This document shows positions 55,087-64,000 of a stretch of 64,000 bases of DNA, piece by piece. The translations under genes were made by a program, and so were the position numbers. The first letter of the stretch is position 1. Each line of letters starts with the position of its first letter. The stretch is taken from NCBI GenBank assembly GCA_934129745.1, contig CAKOWZ010000001.1:124001-188000 (forward strand), written 5' to 3'. This DNA is from an uncultured Clostridia bacterium (GTDB lineage Bacteria > Bacillota > Clostridia > TANB77 > CAG-508). The notes under the pieces were generated by a model that was not told where the DNA came from, ran no database searches, and was given only the letters and a program-made list of their open reading frames with translations.

Positions 55087-55120
55087 AAAAAATCCAGTGA
55101 TTCTTATCACTGGATTTTTT
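55087..55120 (+). terminator. Perfect terminator after the exported protein gene
   Basis: AAAAAATCCAGTGA pairs with TCACTGGATTTTTT around a six-base loop; 14-bp stem ending in T residues. Confidence 0.92.
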
Positions 55121-55386
55121 TACATTCTAAATAATACATTTAAAATATTATTTACAAGATATATACCTAGGGAAATAACGATTATAGAATTTTGTTACAA
55201 AAAAAATTAAAAAAGTTAAATAAAATGTAAATTAAATGTAAAAAAACTTCAAATATAATAATCCGTAAGTATATTAATGAATTGTAAAATAAATGTAATT
55301 TGATTTTTTCAAAATTAATACTAAAATAAAATTAAATATTAACATGTTTGATCTGAGCAAAACATGCAAAAATTAGAGGAGGATTA
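55121..55386 (+). other. Leader region of the DUF4214/LRR surface-protein gene
   Basis: A 320-base AT-rich gap in all. A small hairpin CATGTTT (55343-55349) with AAACATG (55360-55366) lies just before the GAGGAGG ribosome site. No promoter or riboswitch was recognised with confidence. Confidence 0.45.
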
Positions 55387-58300
55387 ATGATGAAAAAAAC
55401 ATTAACAAAATTAATATGTTCATTTATAATAATTGTATTTATAATTGAGCCTTTTATGCAATTAGTAATTGGACTTGAAAAAACTGTTTCAGCTTCAGAT
55501 GCTAGCAGTAGAATTGTAATAAGATATTCAAATTCAACAGGTAGTTTTTACAATCCTGCAAAAGAAACGGCATCTTTATTAAGAACAGAATATAGTTATA
55601 CAATTTCATATTCAGGTAAAATGTATATACATAATATTTGGAAAAGCAATATAAATGGGGTAAAAAATGGATTTTTAACATTTGTAACAACACCATATGG
55701 AAAAGTTAATATAAATGCAAGCAATGTTCAAAAATTTAAAGCAACATCAAATAATAGATCTAAAAAATATTCTGTTACATTAGATTATTATGGTTCAATT
55801 ACAACAAAATATTTAACAGAAAAACCAACAGAGTCTTCTTGCACTGGTAACTATGTATTTGCAGGATGTGATGGAGGATATACTAAAAGTTTATCACCTA
55901 CAATAACAGTTGCTGGTAGAAAAGAATATTATGTAGTTTCTCCAAGATATACTGGTTCAGGTAATAAAACACCAGATGATCAAGAAATTGAGAATGAATT
56001 AAAAGAAGCAATTAAAAATTCAATAGATTCTGAAAATCCAGGAGAAACACCTCAAGGTAAAAAATATTATGGACCTTCAAGAGAATATGGTACAAGCCGA
56101 TCAATTCCATCAGTGCCAGACAAAACTGTAAATCTAAGCTCAGAATCAAAAAAAGCTTATATAATAAATTTATATAAAACTGTATTAGGAAGAAATCCAA
56201 GTAATGAAGATATTAATTCACATATAAATAATACACCACAACAAATTGCAAAAGACATAATCCTTTCTACAGAATCTAATAATAGAAATAGTATTAATAG
56301 TAAATCAAATCAAGATTTTGTAAAAATATTATATACATATATATTAGGAAGAGATGGTGAAGATTCAGGAATTTCTTCAAATGTAATATTTTTAAATAAT
56401 GGTGGTTCAAGACAAGATATGATTAAATCATTTGTTCAATCAGATGAATTTTTAATATATATTTCAAAATTATCAGCTGTGTATGTAGCTGCAACTGCAA
56501 ATATAAAAAATGATGATACAATTAAAGCAACAAATACAGCTAAAAAAGAATATATAAGACAATTATATGTAAATGTGTTAGGAAGAAATCCAAGTAATGA
56601 AGAAATAAAAGCACATTTAGGTAATTCAGTTGAACAAACTACATATAATATTGTTTTTTCAGATGAATCAAAATCTAGAAATAATATATATAATATATCA
56701 AATAAAGCATTTGTTGAAAATGCATATAAATGGGTATTAGGAAGAAATGGTGATTCTTCTGGAATTACTAATCATACAAATTTATTAGATAAAGGAAAAT
56801 CAAGAAAAGATTTATTAAAAGATTTTCTAAGTTCTACTGAATTTAAAAATAGAATTTCTACATTAGAATGGAAAATTGATATTAGTAATGATTCATATAA
56901 ATTATTTATAAGAGATTTATATAAAAATGTACTTGGAAGAGAACCAAGTAATGATGATATTTCAGCACATATGAAAAATTCAATACAAAAAACAGCTGTA
57001 AATATTATTCTTTCAGATGAAGCTAAAAAAGTTAAAAAAATAGATAATATGTCTAATGAAGATTTTGTAAAATTATTATATAAATGTATATTAGGAAGAG
57101 ATGGTGAGGCAAAAGGAATTTCTGATAATGCAGGATTTCTAAAAAATTCTGGATCAAAACAAGAATTAATAAGACTTTTTGTTGAATCAGATGAATTTTA
57201 TAATACAAGAAATAGAGAAACAAAATCTATTACATTAAATGAAAATTTATGTTCTAGTATCTATTATTATTTAATTAATAATAAATATGAAGTTGTAAAA
57301 CCAAATAATACAACATTATTAATGTATGAAAGAGATTATAATAAAATAGTTTCATTAGATTTAAATGGTAAATCAATAACAGATTTAACTGGAATTTCAA
57401 ATTTTACAAATTTAGAAAAACTTGTTTTATCAAATAATACAAAATTAAATAATATTAATGATTTAAATAATTTGAAAAAATTAAAAATCTTAAATATGAA
57501 TAATGACCAATTAGGAGGAAATGTATCTAAAATATTTGATATTACTTCTTTAGAAGAATTATATTTAGATGGAAATAAATTAACAAGTAATATGTTAAAT
57601 AATATAAATAAATTAACAAATTTGAATACATTAAGTTTATCAAATAATAATTTAAATACATTATCACAATTATCAAATTTAAATAATTTGAAAATTTTAT
57701 TAGTAAACAAAAATAGTATTAAAGATATTAGTGGTATTTCTAATTTGAAATTAAATAAATTTAGCATTGAATCTAACAATATTTCAATTAGTTCACCAGA
57801 TATGGAAATATCTTTACCATCAGTTATTAAAGATGTAAAAACTAATGGAAGTTTAGTATATTCTTCAGATAATTATGAATTAGTTAATTGTTCTGTAAAT
57901 GATGGAAAATTAGTTGTTGATGAAGAAGGAAAAATTGCTAAAGTAACTGTAAAAGGTGGAAATGCTGATAAAACAGTATTTACATACACAAATACTGCTA
58001 CTTCTATAATTGTAAATGATGAAGTTTTAGCTAATAGATTACAATCTAAATTAGGAAATATTGCTCAAAGAAAAGATTTAAATGGAAAATATAAATTTAT
58101 TTTACCAAAAGAAAGATTATATGCAATTCAAAATTTAGATTTATCTAGCTCAGATAGTGATAATTCAAAAATAACAGATATTTCTGGATTAGAGGGATTT
58201 GTAAACTTAAAAGCTGTAGATTTAAGTAATAATAATATCTCAAATTTAGATAAATTAAGTAGTCTAAAAAATATTAGTACATTAACAATTAGAAATAATG

Positions 58301-60597
58301 GTTTAGTTAATTTAAATGGTATTAAAAATATTACAAGTTTAGCACAATTAGATGTTTCTAACAATAAAATCACTGATATAAGTGGTGTTTCAAATTTAAG
58401 CAAATTAGAAAATTTAATTATAGATGATAATGATGTTAAAGATTTAAGCCCATTAAATAAATTATCTAACACAATGGATACATTATCTATTTCTGATAAT
58501 AATATTAGTGATGTTAATGGAATTAGTTCTTTGAAATTAAGTAGTTTTTATGGTTCATATAATAACTTAAAAAGTATGGATAATATTAATAAAGAATTTC
58601 TTAATACTATTGAAGTAAAAAATAATAATATTACATTAATTACTGAAAACAATTCTGTAGACATACCAAATATTATTCAAGATGTTATTAAATCAAGTTC
58701 AATTAATAATTTAGAATTAGTTGGATGTTCTATAAAAAATAATAAAATTGTTTTAAACACTGGTTCTGCAAGGGGTAGAGTAACTGTAAGAAGCGGTTAT
58801 GCTAGTGATACTGTTGTAGAAATTAAAAAAGCAGATGTAAAAGCACCAAATGTTAATGTTGAATATAAATTAGATAGTTCAACAGGATTTATGAATGTTA
58901 CTGTAACATCAGATGAAGAAATTCAAAAATTGTATAGACAAGGATGGAGTTTATCTGAAAATAATAAAGTTTTAACAAAAACATATGAATATAATACAAA
59001 AGAAACAATTGTTGTAAAAGATTTAAATGGTAATGAAACTGTTAAAGAAATAAATGTTACAGGTGTAACAAATAAAGACATTCCAGGTCTTTCTATTGAA
59101 TATAGTAATTATGATAAAACACAAGATAATGTTACTTTAAAAATTAAATCAAATGTGCCATTATATGATTATGGTGAATGGTATGGTTGGGAAATTAGTT
59201 CTGATAAAAAAGAATTAACACGTACATTTACAGAAAATTATAGTGGAACTATATCAATGATGACACAAGAAGCTTTTGATAATTCAACACAAGAAAATCC
59301 AGCAAAATCTGTAATAGTTCAATTTACAGTTGAAAATATTGATAGAGAAGCTCCAACAGTAATGGCATCATATAGTACAGCACAAACAACAAAAGGTGCT
59401 GTAACAGCTACAATATGGAGTAATGAAGAAATTGAAGTAATTGATGATTTAGATAAAGTTGTATCAAAAATAACTGATGTTGATGAAAATAATCATGTAA
59501 GATATGGAATTTTATTACATTATAATGAAAATGTTTCTAAACAAATTAGAGTTAAAGATTTGGCTGGAAATGAATCATTAGTAAATATTAATATAAATAA
59601 TATTGATAATAGTGTTTCTGGATTTAAGGTTACTACATCTAATTCAAATGTGACAAATACAGGTGTTAAAGTAACAGCAAAAGCTAATGAAGATATTAAA
59701 TTAATTAGTGGAAATACAACAATTTCTGAAGGTATAAAAAATAGAATTGTTGCAAATAAAACTATAAATGATGATGAAGCATTATTTTTAGTTGCTTCAA
59801 CAAATTTTGTAACATTAGTTGCTGCAAATGATTTAACTGATGATGAAATTAAAGATTTAACATTTGATGTTAATGATACTGATTATGGTCTTGTTGAAGG
59901 TGAAGATAAAGCTGGAAATTCAGATCTTGGTTTATATGATGCAACAAATATTGATAAAACAGCTCCTGTATTAGAAAGAAAAGATGATATTGTAAATCCT
60001 GATGGAAGTATTGTTGTAACATTAGTTGCAAATGAAGAAATTCAAGGTGAATTTGATGGTTGGGTTTTAGCTGAAGATGGAAAAACTTTAACAAAAACAT
60101 TTAAAGCTAATAAAAATGAAACAATTAAATTTTATGATTTAGCAGGTAATGTTGGAGAATATGATTTAGAAGTAACTGAAGTTCAAGGAATTAAGTATAA
60201 TGTTTTATTAGATAAAATTGATGATACTGATAAAGTTTTAGTTACAATTAAAGCTGATAGAGAATTAGTTGAAATTGATGGATGGATATTATTAGAAGAT
60301 AAAACTAAAATTTGTAAAATCATTACTGCTGGAGAAACTGAAGAAGTTGTTATTGAAGATATTAATGGTAATACAGCTAATGTTTATGTAGATTCTAGTA
60401 GTTTTGTAACTAAAAATTCAGATATTACTGATAATAATGAAAATCAAAATGAAAATAATAATTCAGGTGATGATACAACAAGCCCTATACCACATCCTCA
60501 AACTGGTAAATTTGCTGTATTTGCACTTGTTGCAAGTTTAGCACTTTGTGTATTAACTTTAGTGGTATTGAAAAATTATAGAAAAAATTTAATGTAA
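55387..60597 (+). CDS. Sortase-anchored surface protein: DUF4214, leucine-rich repeats, Ig-like domains
   Basis: 1736 residues. Signal peptide about 1-36 (ending VSASDA). Residues about 250-610 hold six DUF4214-like units in alternating A/B types: A with LGRNPSNEDI, LGRNPSNEEI, LGREPSNDDI; B with LGRDGEDSGI, LGRNGDSSGI, LGRDGEAKGI. Two leucine-rich blocks follow (about 655-800 and 910-1070; LTGISNFTNLEKLVLSNN and similar, internalin-like), each closed by a beta cap, then Ig-like repeats in which VTSDEEIQ/VANEEIQ and FDGWVLAEDGKTLTKTF recur. The C-terminus PHPQTGKFAVF, hydrophobic helix and KNYRKN tail form a PQTG-type sortase signal. Likely a wall-attached adhesin; ligand unknown. DUF4214 is often found with glycan-active or S-layer proteins. 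Start ATG with GAGGAGG five bases upstream. Confidence 0.88.
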   Translation: MMKKTLTKLICSFIIIVFIIEPFMQLVIGLEKTVSASDASSRIVIRYSNSTGSFYNPAKETASLLRTEYSYTISYSGKMYIHNIWKSNINGVKNGFLTFVTTPYGKVNINASNVQKFKATSNNRSKKYSVTLDYYGSITTKYLTEKPTESSCTGNYVFAGCDGGYTKSLSPTITVAGRKEYYVVSPRYTGSGNKTPDDQEIENELKEAIKNSIDSENPGETPQGKKYYGPSREYGTSRSIPSVPDKTVNLSSESKKAYIINLYKTVLGRNPSNEDINSHINNTPQQIAKDIILSTESNNRNSINSKSNQDFVKILYTYILGRDGEDSGISSNVIFLNNGGSRQDMIKSFVQSDEFLIYISKLSAVYVAATANIKNDDTIKATNTAKKEYIRQLYVNVLGRNPSNEEIKAHLGNSVEQTTYNIVFSDESKSRNNIYNISNKAFVENAYKWVLGRNGDSSGITNHTNLLDKGKSRKDLLKDFLSSTEFKNRISTLEWKIDISNDSYKLFIRDLYKNVLGREPSNDDISAHMKNSIQKTAVNIILSDEAKKVKKIDNMSNEDFVKLLYKCILGRDGEAKGISDNAGFLKNSGSKQELIRLFVESDEFYNTRNRETKSITLNENLCSSIYYYLINNKYEVVKPNNTTLLMYERDYNKIVSLDLNGKSITDLTGISNFTNLEKLVLSNNTKLNNINDLNNLKKLKILNMNNDQLGGNVSKIFDITSLEELYLDGNKLTSNMLNNINKLTNLNTLSLSNNNLNTLSQLSNLNNLKILLVNKNSIKDISGISNLKLNKFSIESNNISISSPDMEISLPSVIKDVKTNGSLVYSSDNYELVNCSVNDGKLVVDEEGKIAKVTVKGGNADKTVFTYTNTATSIIVNDEVLANRLQSKLGNIAQRKDLNGKYKFILPKERLYAIQNLDLSSSDSDNSKITDISGLEGFVNLKAVDLSNNNISNLDKLSSLKNISTLTIRNNGLVNLNGIKNITSLAQLDVSNNKITDISGVSNLSKLENLIIDDNDVKDLSPLNKLSNTMDTLSISDNNISDVNGISSLKLSSFYGSYNNLKSMDNINKEFLNTIEVKNNNITLITENNSVDIPNIIQDVIKSSSINNLELVGCSIKNNKIVLNTGSARGRVTVRSGYASDTVVEIKKADVKAPNVNVEYKLDSSTGFMNVTVTSDEEIQKLYRQGWSLSENNKVLTKTYEYNTKETIVVKDLNGNETVKEINVTGVTNKDIPGLSIEYSNYDKTQDNVTLKIKSNVPLYDYGEWYGWEISSDKKELTRTFTENYSGTISMMTQEAFDNSTQENPAKSVIVQFTVENIDREAPTVMASYSTAQTTKGAVTATIWSNEEIEVIDDLDKVVSKITDVDENNHVRYGILLHYNENVSKQIRVKDLAGNESLVNININNIDNSVSGFKVTTSNSNVTNTGVKVTAKANEDIKLISGNTTISEGIKNRIVANKTINDDEALFLVASTNFVTLVAANDLTDDEIKDLTFDVNDTDYGLVEGEDKAGNSDLGLYDATNIDKTAPVLERKDDIVNPDGSIVVTLVANEEIQGEFDGWVLAEDGKTLTKTFKANKNETIKFYDLAGNVGEYDLEVTEVQGIKYNVLLDKIDDTDKVLVTIKADRELVEIDGWILLEDKTKICKIITAGETEEVVIEDINGNTANVYVDSSSFVTKNSDITDNNENQNENNNSGDDTTSPIPHPQTGKFAVFALVASLALCVLTLVVLKNYRKNLM

Positions 60598-60646
60598 GAT
60601 TTTTATCAAAATTTTGATTATATCGAAAATTGAGATTATATTTAAG

Positions 60647-60697
60647 ACTAGGATTATATAATAGGCAATTTGCTTATTATGTAACTCTAGTTTTTTC
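60647..60697 (+). terminator. Terminator after the DUF4214/LRR protein gene
   Basis: ACTAGGATTATATAATAGGC pairs with the stretch ending at 60691 (wobbles and one mismatch), followed by TTTTTT. The remaining bases to 60882 are AT-rich with only short dyads. Confidence 0.7.
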
Positions 60698-60882
60698 TTG
60701 ATTATTTGTATGAGATTAGGACAAATTAACCTAAATTAGCCAATTATATAATTCTATTTTTTCCTTGACTAATTTATTTTTTTAAATTAGAATGTATTAT
60801 ATTGAAATTAATTGCAGTTTTATTAAGAAATTTATTGTAAAAGATACATAAAAATTTATACAGCGAAAGGGATTATTAAAAC

Positions 60883-62895
60883 ATGGATATGACAAAAAAT
60901 ATATTAATCACAGAAAAACCATCAGTTGCAATGGAATTTGCAAAAGTTCTTGGAATAAATGGAACTAGAAAAGATGGATACTTAGAATCAGATAAATGGA
61001 TAATTACTTGGTGTGTTGGACATTTGGTGACAATGTCTTATCCAGAAGTATATGATGAAAAATTGAAATTTTGGCGTTTAGATACATTACCTTTTATGCC
61101 AAAAGAGTATAAATATGAGGTTATTCCTGCTGTTGAAAAACAGTTTAACACAGTAAAATCTTTGCTTAAAAGAGAAGATGTTTCTACAATCTATGTTGCA
61201 ACTGACTCTGGACGTGAAGGAGAATATATTTATAGATTAGTTGAACAAATGGCTGGAGTTACTGGAAAATCAAGAAAAAGAGTATGGATTGATTCTCAGA
61301 CAGAAGAAGAAATTAAAAGAGGAATTTCTGAAGCAAAAGATTTAGATGAATATAACAGTCTGTCTGATTCAGCATATTTAAGGGCTAAAGAAGATTATTT
61401 AATTGGAATTAATTTTTCAAGATTACTTACAATTATTTTTGGAAGAAGAGCAGCTAGTAAATTAAATGAAGATAGAATTTCAATTTCTGTGGGACGTGTT
61501 ATGACATGTGTTTTAGGTATGATTGTTTCAAGAGAAAGAGAAATTAGAAATTTTAAAAAAACTACTTATTATAAAATTATTGGTGAATTTGGAGATGAAA
61601 ATAATTCAATAAAAGCTGAATGGAAGGCTACAGAAAAATCTAGAATGTTTAATTCTCCAAAATTATATAATGAAACAGGGTTTAAAAAGATTGAAGATGC
61701 ACGTAATTTTATAGGTTCATTAAAAGATAAAAAAGCAATTGTAAGTGAAATTAAAAAAACTAAACAAAAGGAAAATGCACCATTATTATTTAATCTTGCA
61801 GAAATTCAAAATGAATGTACTAAAAGATTCAAAATTAAACCTGATGAAACATTAGATGTAATTCAATCTTTATATGAGAAAAAATTGGTTACTTACCCAA
61901 GAACTGATGCAAGAGTTTTATCTACTGCAGTTGCAAAAGTTATTTCAAAAAATTTAAATGGAATTGCTAAAGGATATCAAGATGAAGAAGTTCAAGGATA
62001 TATTAAAAAAATGATTTCTGAAAAATATTCTACTAATATTGTTAAATCTAAGTATGTTAATGATAGTAAAATTACTGACCATTATGCAATAATTCCGACT
62101 GGACAAGGTTATGAAAATTTTGGTGGATTAACACCTTTACAAAAAGATATTTATAAATTAATTGTTAAAAGGTTTTTGTGTATTTTTTATCCTGCTGCTG
62201 AGTTTAATAAATTATCTATTACAATTTCAGTTGATAATGAGGAATTTTCTGCTACAAGTAAAGTTTGTACAAAAATGGGATATTTAGAAATTGCAAAACC
62301 TAAGGTAAATGGTGGGAAAAATATTGATAATACTACTATTACTGAAAAATCAAATATCTTAAATGAAAATAAAGATATTGATGAATCTAAGAAAAATGAG
62401 ATTGGAAAAGATGGTAAAAAAGATAATGAAATTAATGAAGAATTTTTGAAAAAACTAAAAAAAGGACAAGAAATTGGGGTTATTAATTTTGAAACAAAAG
62501 ATGCTGAAACAAGTCCACCATCTAGATATAATTCAGGGTCAATTATTTTGGCTATGGAAAATGCTGGTAAATTAATTGAAGATGAGGAATTAAGAGAACA
62601 AATTAAAGGTGCTGGTATTGGAACAAGTGCTACAAGAGCTGAAATAATGAAAAAATTGGAAAGAATTCAGTATATTCAGATTAATACAAAAACTCAGATT
62701 ATTACTCCAACTCAAAAAGGTGAGGTTATTTTTGATGTTGTAAATGGTTCTATGCCTGATATGCTTAATCCTAAGCTTACTGCTAGTTGGGAAAAGGGGT
62801 TAGATATGGTTGCTAAAAAGGAGATTGGGTCTGAGGAATTTATGGGGAAACTTGAGAATTATATTAAGTTGAAATTTAAGAAATTGGTGTTCTAA
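60883..62895 (+). CDS. topB: DNA topoisomerase III
   Basis: 670 residues of type IA topoisomerase. The N-terminal Toprim domain begins ILITEKPSVAMEFAKVLG with DSGREGE as the acidic metal site; the active-site Tyr is in LVTYPRTDARVL. A glycine/charge-rich insertion (about 485-520, DESKKNEIGKDGKKDNEIN) and the C-terminal ATRAEIMKKLE segment are present; no zinc fingers at the end, as usual for TopB. It removes negative supercoils and decatenates DNA. Start ATG 60883, with AAAGGG about ten bases upstream. A short palindrome follows. Confidence 0.95.
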   Translation: MDMTKNILITEKPSVAMEFAKVLGINGTRKDGYLESDKWIITWCVGHLVTMSYPEVYDEKLKFWRLDTLPFMPKEYKYEVIPAVEKQFNTVKSLLKREDVSTIYVATDSGREGEYIYRLVEQMAGVTGKSRKRVWIDSQTEEEIKRGISEAKDLDEYNSLSDSAYLRAKEDYLIGINFSRLLTIIFGRRAASKLNEDRISISVGRVMTCVLGMIVSREREIRNFKKTTYYKIIGEFGDENNSIKAEWKATEKSRMFNSPKLYNETGFKKIEDARNFIGSLKDKKAIVSEIKKTKQKENAPLLFNLAEIQNECTKRFKIKPDETLDVIQSLYEKKLVTYPRTDARVLSTAVAKVISKNLNGIAKGYQDEEVQGYIKKMISEKYSTNIVKSKYVNDSKITDHYAIIPTGQGYENFGGLTPLQKDIYKLIVKRFLCIFYPAAEFNKLSITISVDNEEFSATSKVCTKMGYLEIAKPKVNGGKNIDNTTITEKSNILNENKDIDESKKNEIGKDGKKDNEINEEFLKKLKKGQEIGVINFETKDAETSPPSRYNSGSIILAMENAGKLIEDEELREQIKGAGIGTSATRAEIMKKLERIQYIQINTKTQIITPTQKGEVIFDVVNGSMPDMLNPKLTASWEKGLDMVAKKEIGSEEFMGKLENYIKLKFKKLVF

Positions 62896-62915
62896 TGAAT
62901 TTTTTGAAATATTTG

Positions 62916-62941
62916 GAGATGGAGCAATTTTGCTCCATCTC
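62916..62941. terminator. Hairpin after topB (GAGACAGG/AAACATTT family)
   Basis: GAGATGGAGCA pairs exactly with TGCTCCATCTC around a four-base loop; flanks AAATATTTG and TAAAATGTTT extend it imperfectly, as at 39835. Confidence 0.7.
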
Positions 62942-62962
62942 TAAAATGTTTAACTTTGTAAT

Positions 62963-63193
62963 TTAGAATTTTAATTTAGAAAATTGAGAGTTTTGATTAA
63001 TTAACCTAGATAAATCCTTTGATGGAATTCCTGTATTTACAGCTAATTCATGAACTGTATCAGGAATAGAATAATTTTCTAAGTAGTTTTCTAGTTTTTG
63101 AATTTTTATATTATCTTTTTGAATACAGTTTGGACATATTTTTCCAGATGATGCAAAAAAACTTCCACATTGTGTACATTTGTTAAATTCCAT
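62963..63193 (-). CDS. Small zinc-ribbon protein (YvyF-like)
   Basis: About 76 residues. Two CxxC pairs (CTQCGSFF, CPNCIQ) form a zinc ribbon, followed by a helical C-terminus (ENYLENYSIPDTVHELAVNTGIPSKDLSRLI) that looks like a helix-turn-helix. This layout matches the YvyF/flagellar-operon-protein family; no flagellar genes are nearby, so the name is only structural. ATG 63193 fits the family start; an upstream ATG at 63214 has no ribosome site, and neither start has a strong one. Confidence 0.65.
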   Translation of the reverse strand: MEFNKCTQCGSFFASSGKICPNCIQKDNIKIQKLENYLENYSIPDTVHELAVNTGIPSKDLSRLINQNSQFSKLKF

Positions 63194-63258
63194 ATTATCA
63201 CACTTTCTTATCATTTGATTTAGGTTTTTTTAAGATACCTATAAACTTATTGTGTTGT

Positions 63259-63340
63259 TTTAAAATTTGTTTTTTTCTAAAATTTGTTTTGTTTAAAATT
63301 TTGTTTACTTAAAATTTGTTCAATTTTAAATTGTTATTGA
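63259..63340. repeat. Degenerate TAAAATTTGTT repeats
   Basis: Variants of TAAAATTTGTT occur four or five times in about 80 bases upstream of the zinc-ribbon gene. The divergent gap (63194-63490) also holds the PBP promoter. Confidence 0.5.
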
Positions 63341-63428
63341 TTAATATACTTGAGTTTATTTTATCATATTAATAAAAATTGTCAATTTTATTTTAAGAAA
63401 TTGGTCTATATGATTTCAAAAATTAGAA

Positions 63429-63456
63429 TTGAAAAATTTGACACATATGATATAAT
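63429..63456 (+). promoter_or_regulatory. Promoter of the class A PBP gene
   Basis: TTGAAA (63429-63434), 16-base spacer, TATAAT (63451-63456). A TTGACA at 63438 is too close to the -10 to serve. Confidence 0.55.
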
Positions 63457-63490
63457 AGGAAATAATAAAAAATGAAAGGTATGAAAATTA

Positions 63491-64000
63491 TTGAGTAATA
63501 AAAATAGAAAAACAAATAAGAAAAATGCCAAAAGTACTGAAAACATCAGGTTTGGTAAAAGAGTATATGAAGATGAAGATATAAATAAAATTGGAAAATC
63601 AAATAACAAACATAGTAAAAATAATGCAAAAAAAAGTCAGTCTAGAACAGGAAAAAAAGGACATAAAAATATAGATTATAATAATGATGAGATAGGTAAA
63701 AATGGAGAAAATCTTTATAAGGTTGGTCTGATTAGAAAAAAATATATCACAGAAGAAGAATTTTTAAAAAAGAAGAAAAGAAGAAAAATTAGATTAATAA
63801 TATTTATATTAATTTTTATTATATGGCTTATAACATTTGCAGTTTCATTATTTAAATGGAACAAAATAATGAAAGATATTATTACATGTAAAAATTCTGT
63901 TGTATTAGATTCAACAGGAAAAGTGATTGCAGTTTTGGGTGGATCTAGAATTCAAGAAACAGTTAGTTTAGACAACATTCCAGATGATTTAGAACATGCT
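63491..64000 (+). CDS. Class A penicillin-binding protein (PBP1-like), 3'-truncated by the window
   Basis: The first 170 residues are visible. A long basic, Asn/Lys-rich cytoplasmic tail of about 95 residues leads to YITEEEFLKKKKRRK, a membrane helix (LIIFILIFIIWLITFAVSLF) and the start of the extracellular part: NSVVLDSTGKVIAVLGGSRIQETVSLDNIPDDLEHA, which is the segment that precedes the glycosyltransferase domain (usually continuing AFIAIED) in bifunctional PBP1A-type enzymes. It would polymerise and cross-link peptidoglycan. It starts with TTG (63491), AAAGGT ten bases upstream; no ATG lies in frame before the membrane helix. The catalytic domains are outside the window, so class A rests on this N-terminal pattern. 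Confidence 0.8.
   Translation, partial: MSNKNRKTNKKNAKSTENIRFGKRVYEDEDINKIGKSNNKHSKNNAKKSQSRTGKKGHKNIDYNNDEIGKNGENLYKVGLIRKKYITEEEFLKKKKRRKIRLIIFILIFIIWLITFAVSLFKWNKIMKDIITCKNSVVLDSTGKVIAVLGGSRIQETVSLDNIPDDLEHA

Noticed and set aside
57336..57779. A 147-codon minus-strand frame
   Set aside because: Antisense to the leucine-rich repeats; periodic Phe/Leu/Asn reflects the repeat on the other strand.
63438..63456. TTGACA as the -35 of the class A PBP promoter
   Set aside because: Only seven bases separate it from TATAAT; TTGAAA at 63429 gives a workable 16-base spacer.

Overview
The window is chromosomal DNA of a very AT-rich (roughly a quarter G+C by eye), endospore-forming low-GC Gram-positive bacterium, most likely a member of the Clostridia and plausibly an uncultured gut type. 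The pointers are stage II sporulation protein E, a BofC-domain protein, a DUF4321-radC-mreBCD order, SipW-type signal peptidase, ClpE-like ATPase, strong AGGAGG ribosome sites, frequent TTG/GTG starts and several very large cell-surface proteins. No rRNA, tRNA, CRISPR array, prophage or transposase gene was found.

Layout. 1-8400: 3' part of a giant surface protein with nine Cna_B-like modules followed by RCC1-like propeller repeats. 8404-8465: perfect 30-bp palindrome; 8467-9528 (-): prfA. 9857-19498: a 3213-residue surface protein (NlpC/P60-like head, SpaA/Cna_B modules, six isopeptide/DUF11-like modules, C-terminal membrane anchor). 19634-19880: an apparently free-standing structured ncRNA gene with its own promoter and terminator. 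19985-21153: YdbC-like and RsmB/RsmF-like genes. 21310-22504: an Rpn-family nuclease gene between inverted repeats. 22809-24422: an Asn/Gln-rich coiled-coil protein. 24653-26870: Nudix hydrolase and DEAD-box helicase. 26910-28838 (-): ZIP transporter, SipW signal peptidase and a degenerate SipW-like partner.

29029-35662 is the cell-shape block: DUF4321, radC, mreB, mreC, mreD, a class B penicillin-binding protein, then minC. 35977-36934 (-) is a small Asn/Ser-rich/membrane protein pair; 37313-39814 is spoIIE. 39976-42910 is a three-gene operon (membrane Ig-like protein, GGDEF protein with a degenerate receiver, aldehyde-dehydrogenase-like pseudoenzyme). 43234-45577 is a short dcw remnant (mraZ-rsmH-ftsL) with recognisable MraZ boxes. 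45704-50431 holds an SH3/NlpC-P60 hydrolase, a frameshifted comEC and a BofC-domain gene. 50553-53480 (-) has pgsA and a ClpE-like ATPase. 53633-55066 is a two-gene patch of clearly higher G+C. 55387-60597 is a third large surface protein (DUF4214, leucine-rich repeats, Ig-like, PQTG sorting signal). 60883-62895 is topB; the window closes with a small zinc-ribbon gene and the start of a class A penicillin-binding protein.

Themes: cell-wall growth and division (mreBCD, mrdA, minC, mraZ-rsmH-ftsL, PBP1), sporulation (spoIIE, bofC-like), and surface display (three giant proteins, signal peptidases, NlpC/P60 hydrolases). Two families of intergenic palindromes, one with a GGGACGCGTCC core and one with a GAGACAGG/AAACATTT edge, sit at gene ends throughout and probably double as terminators.
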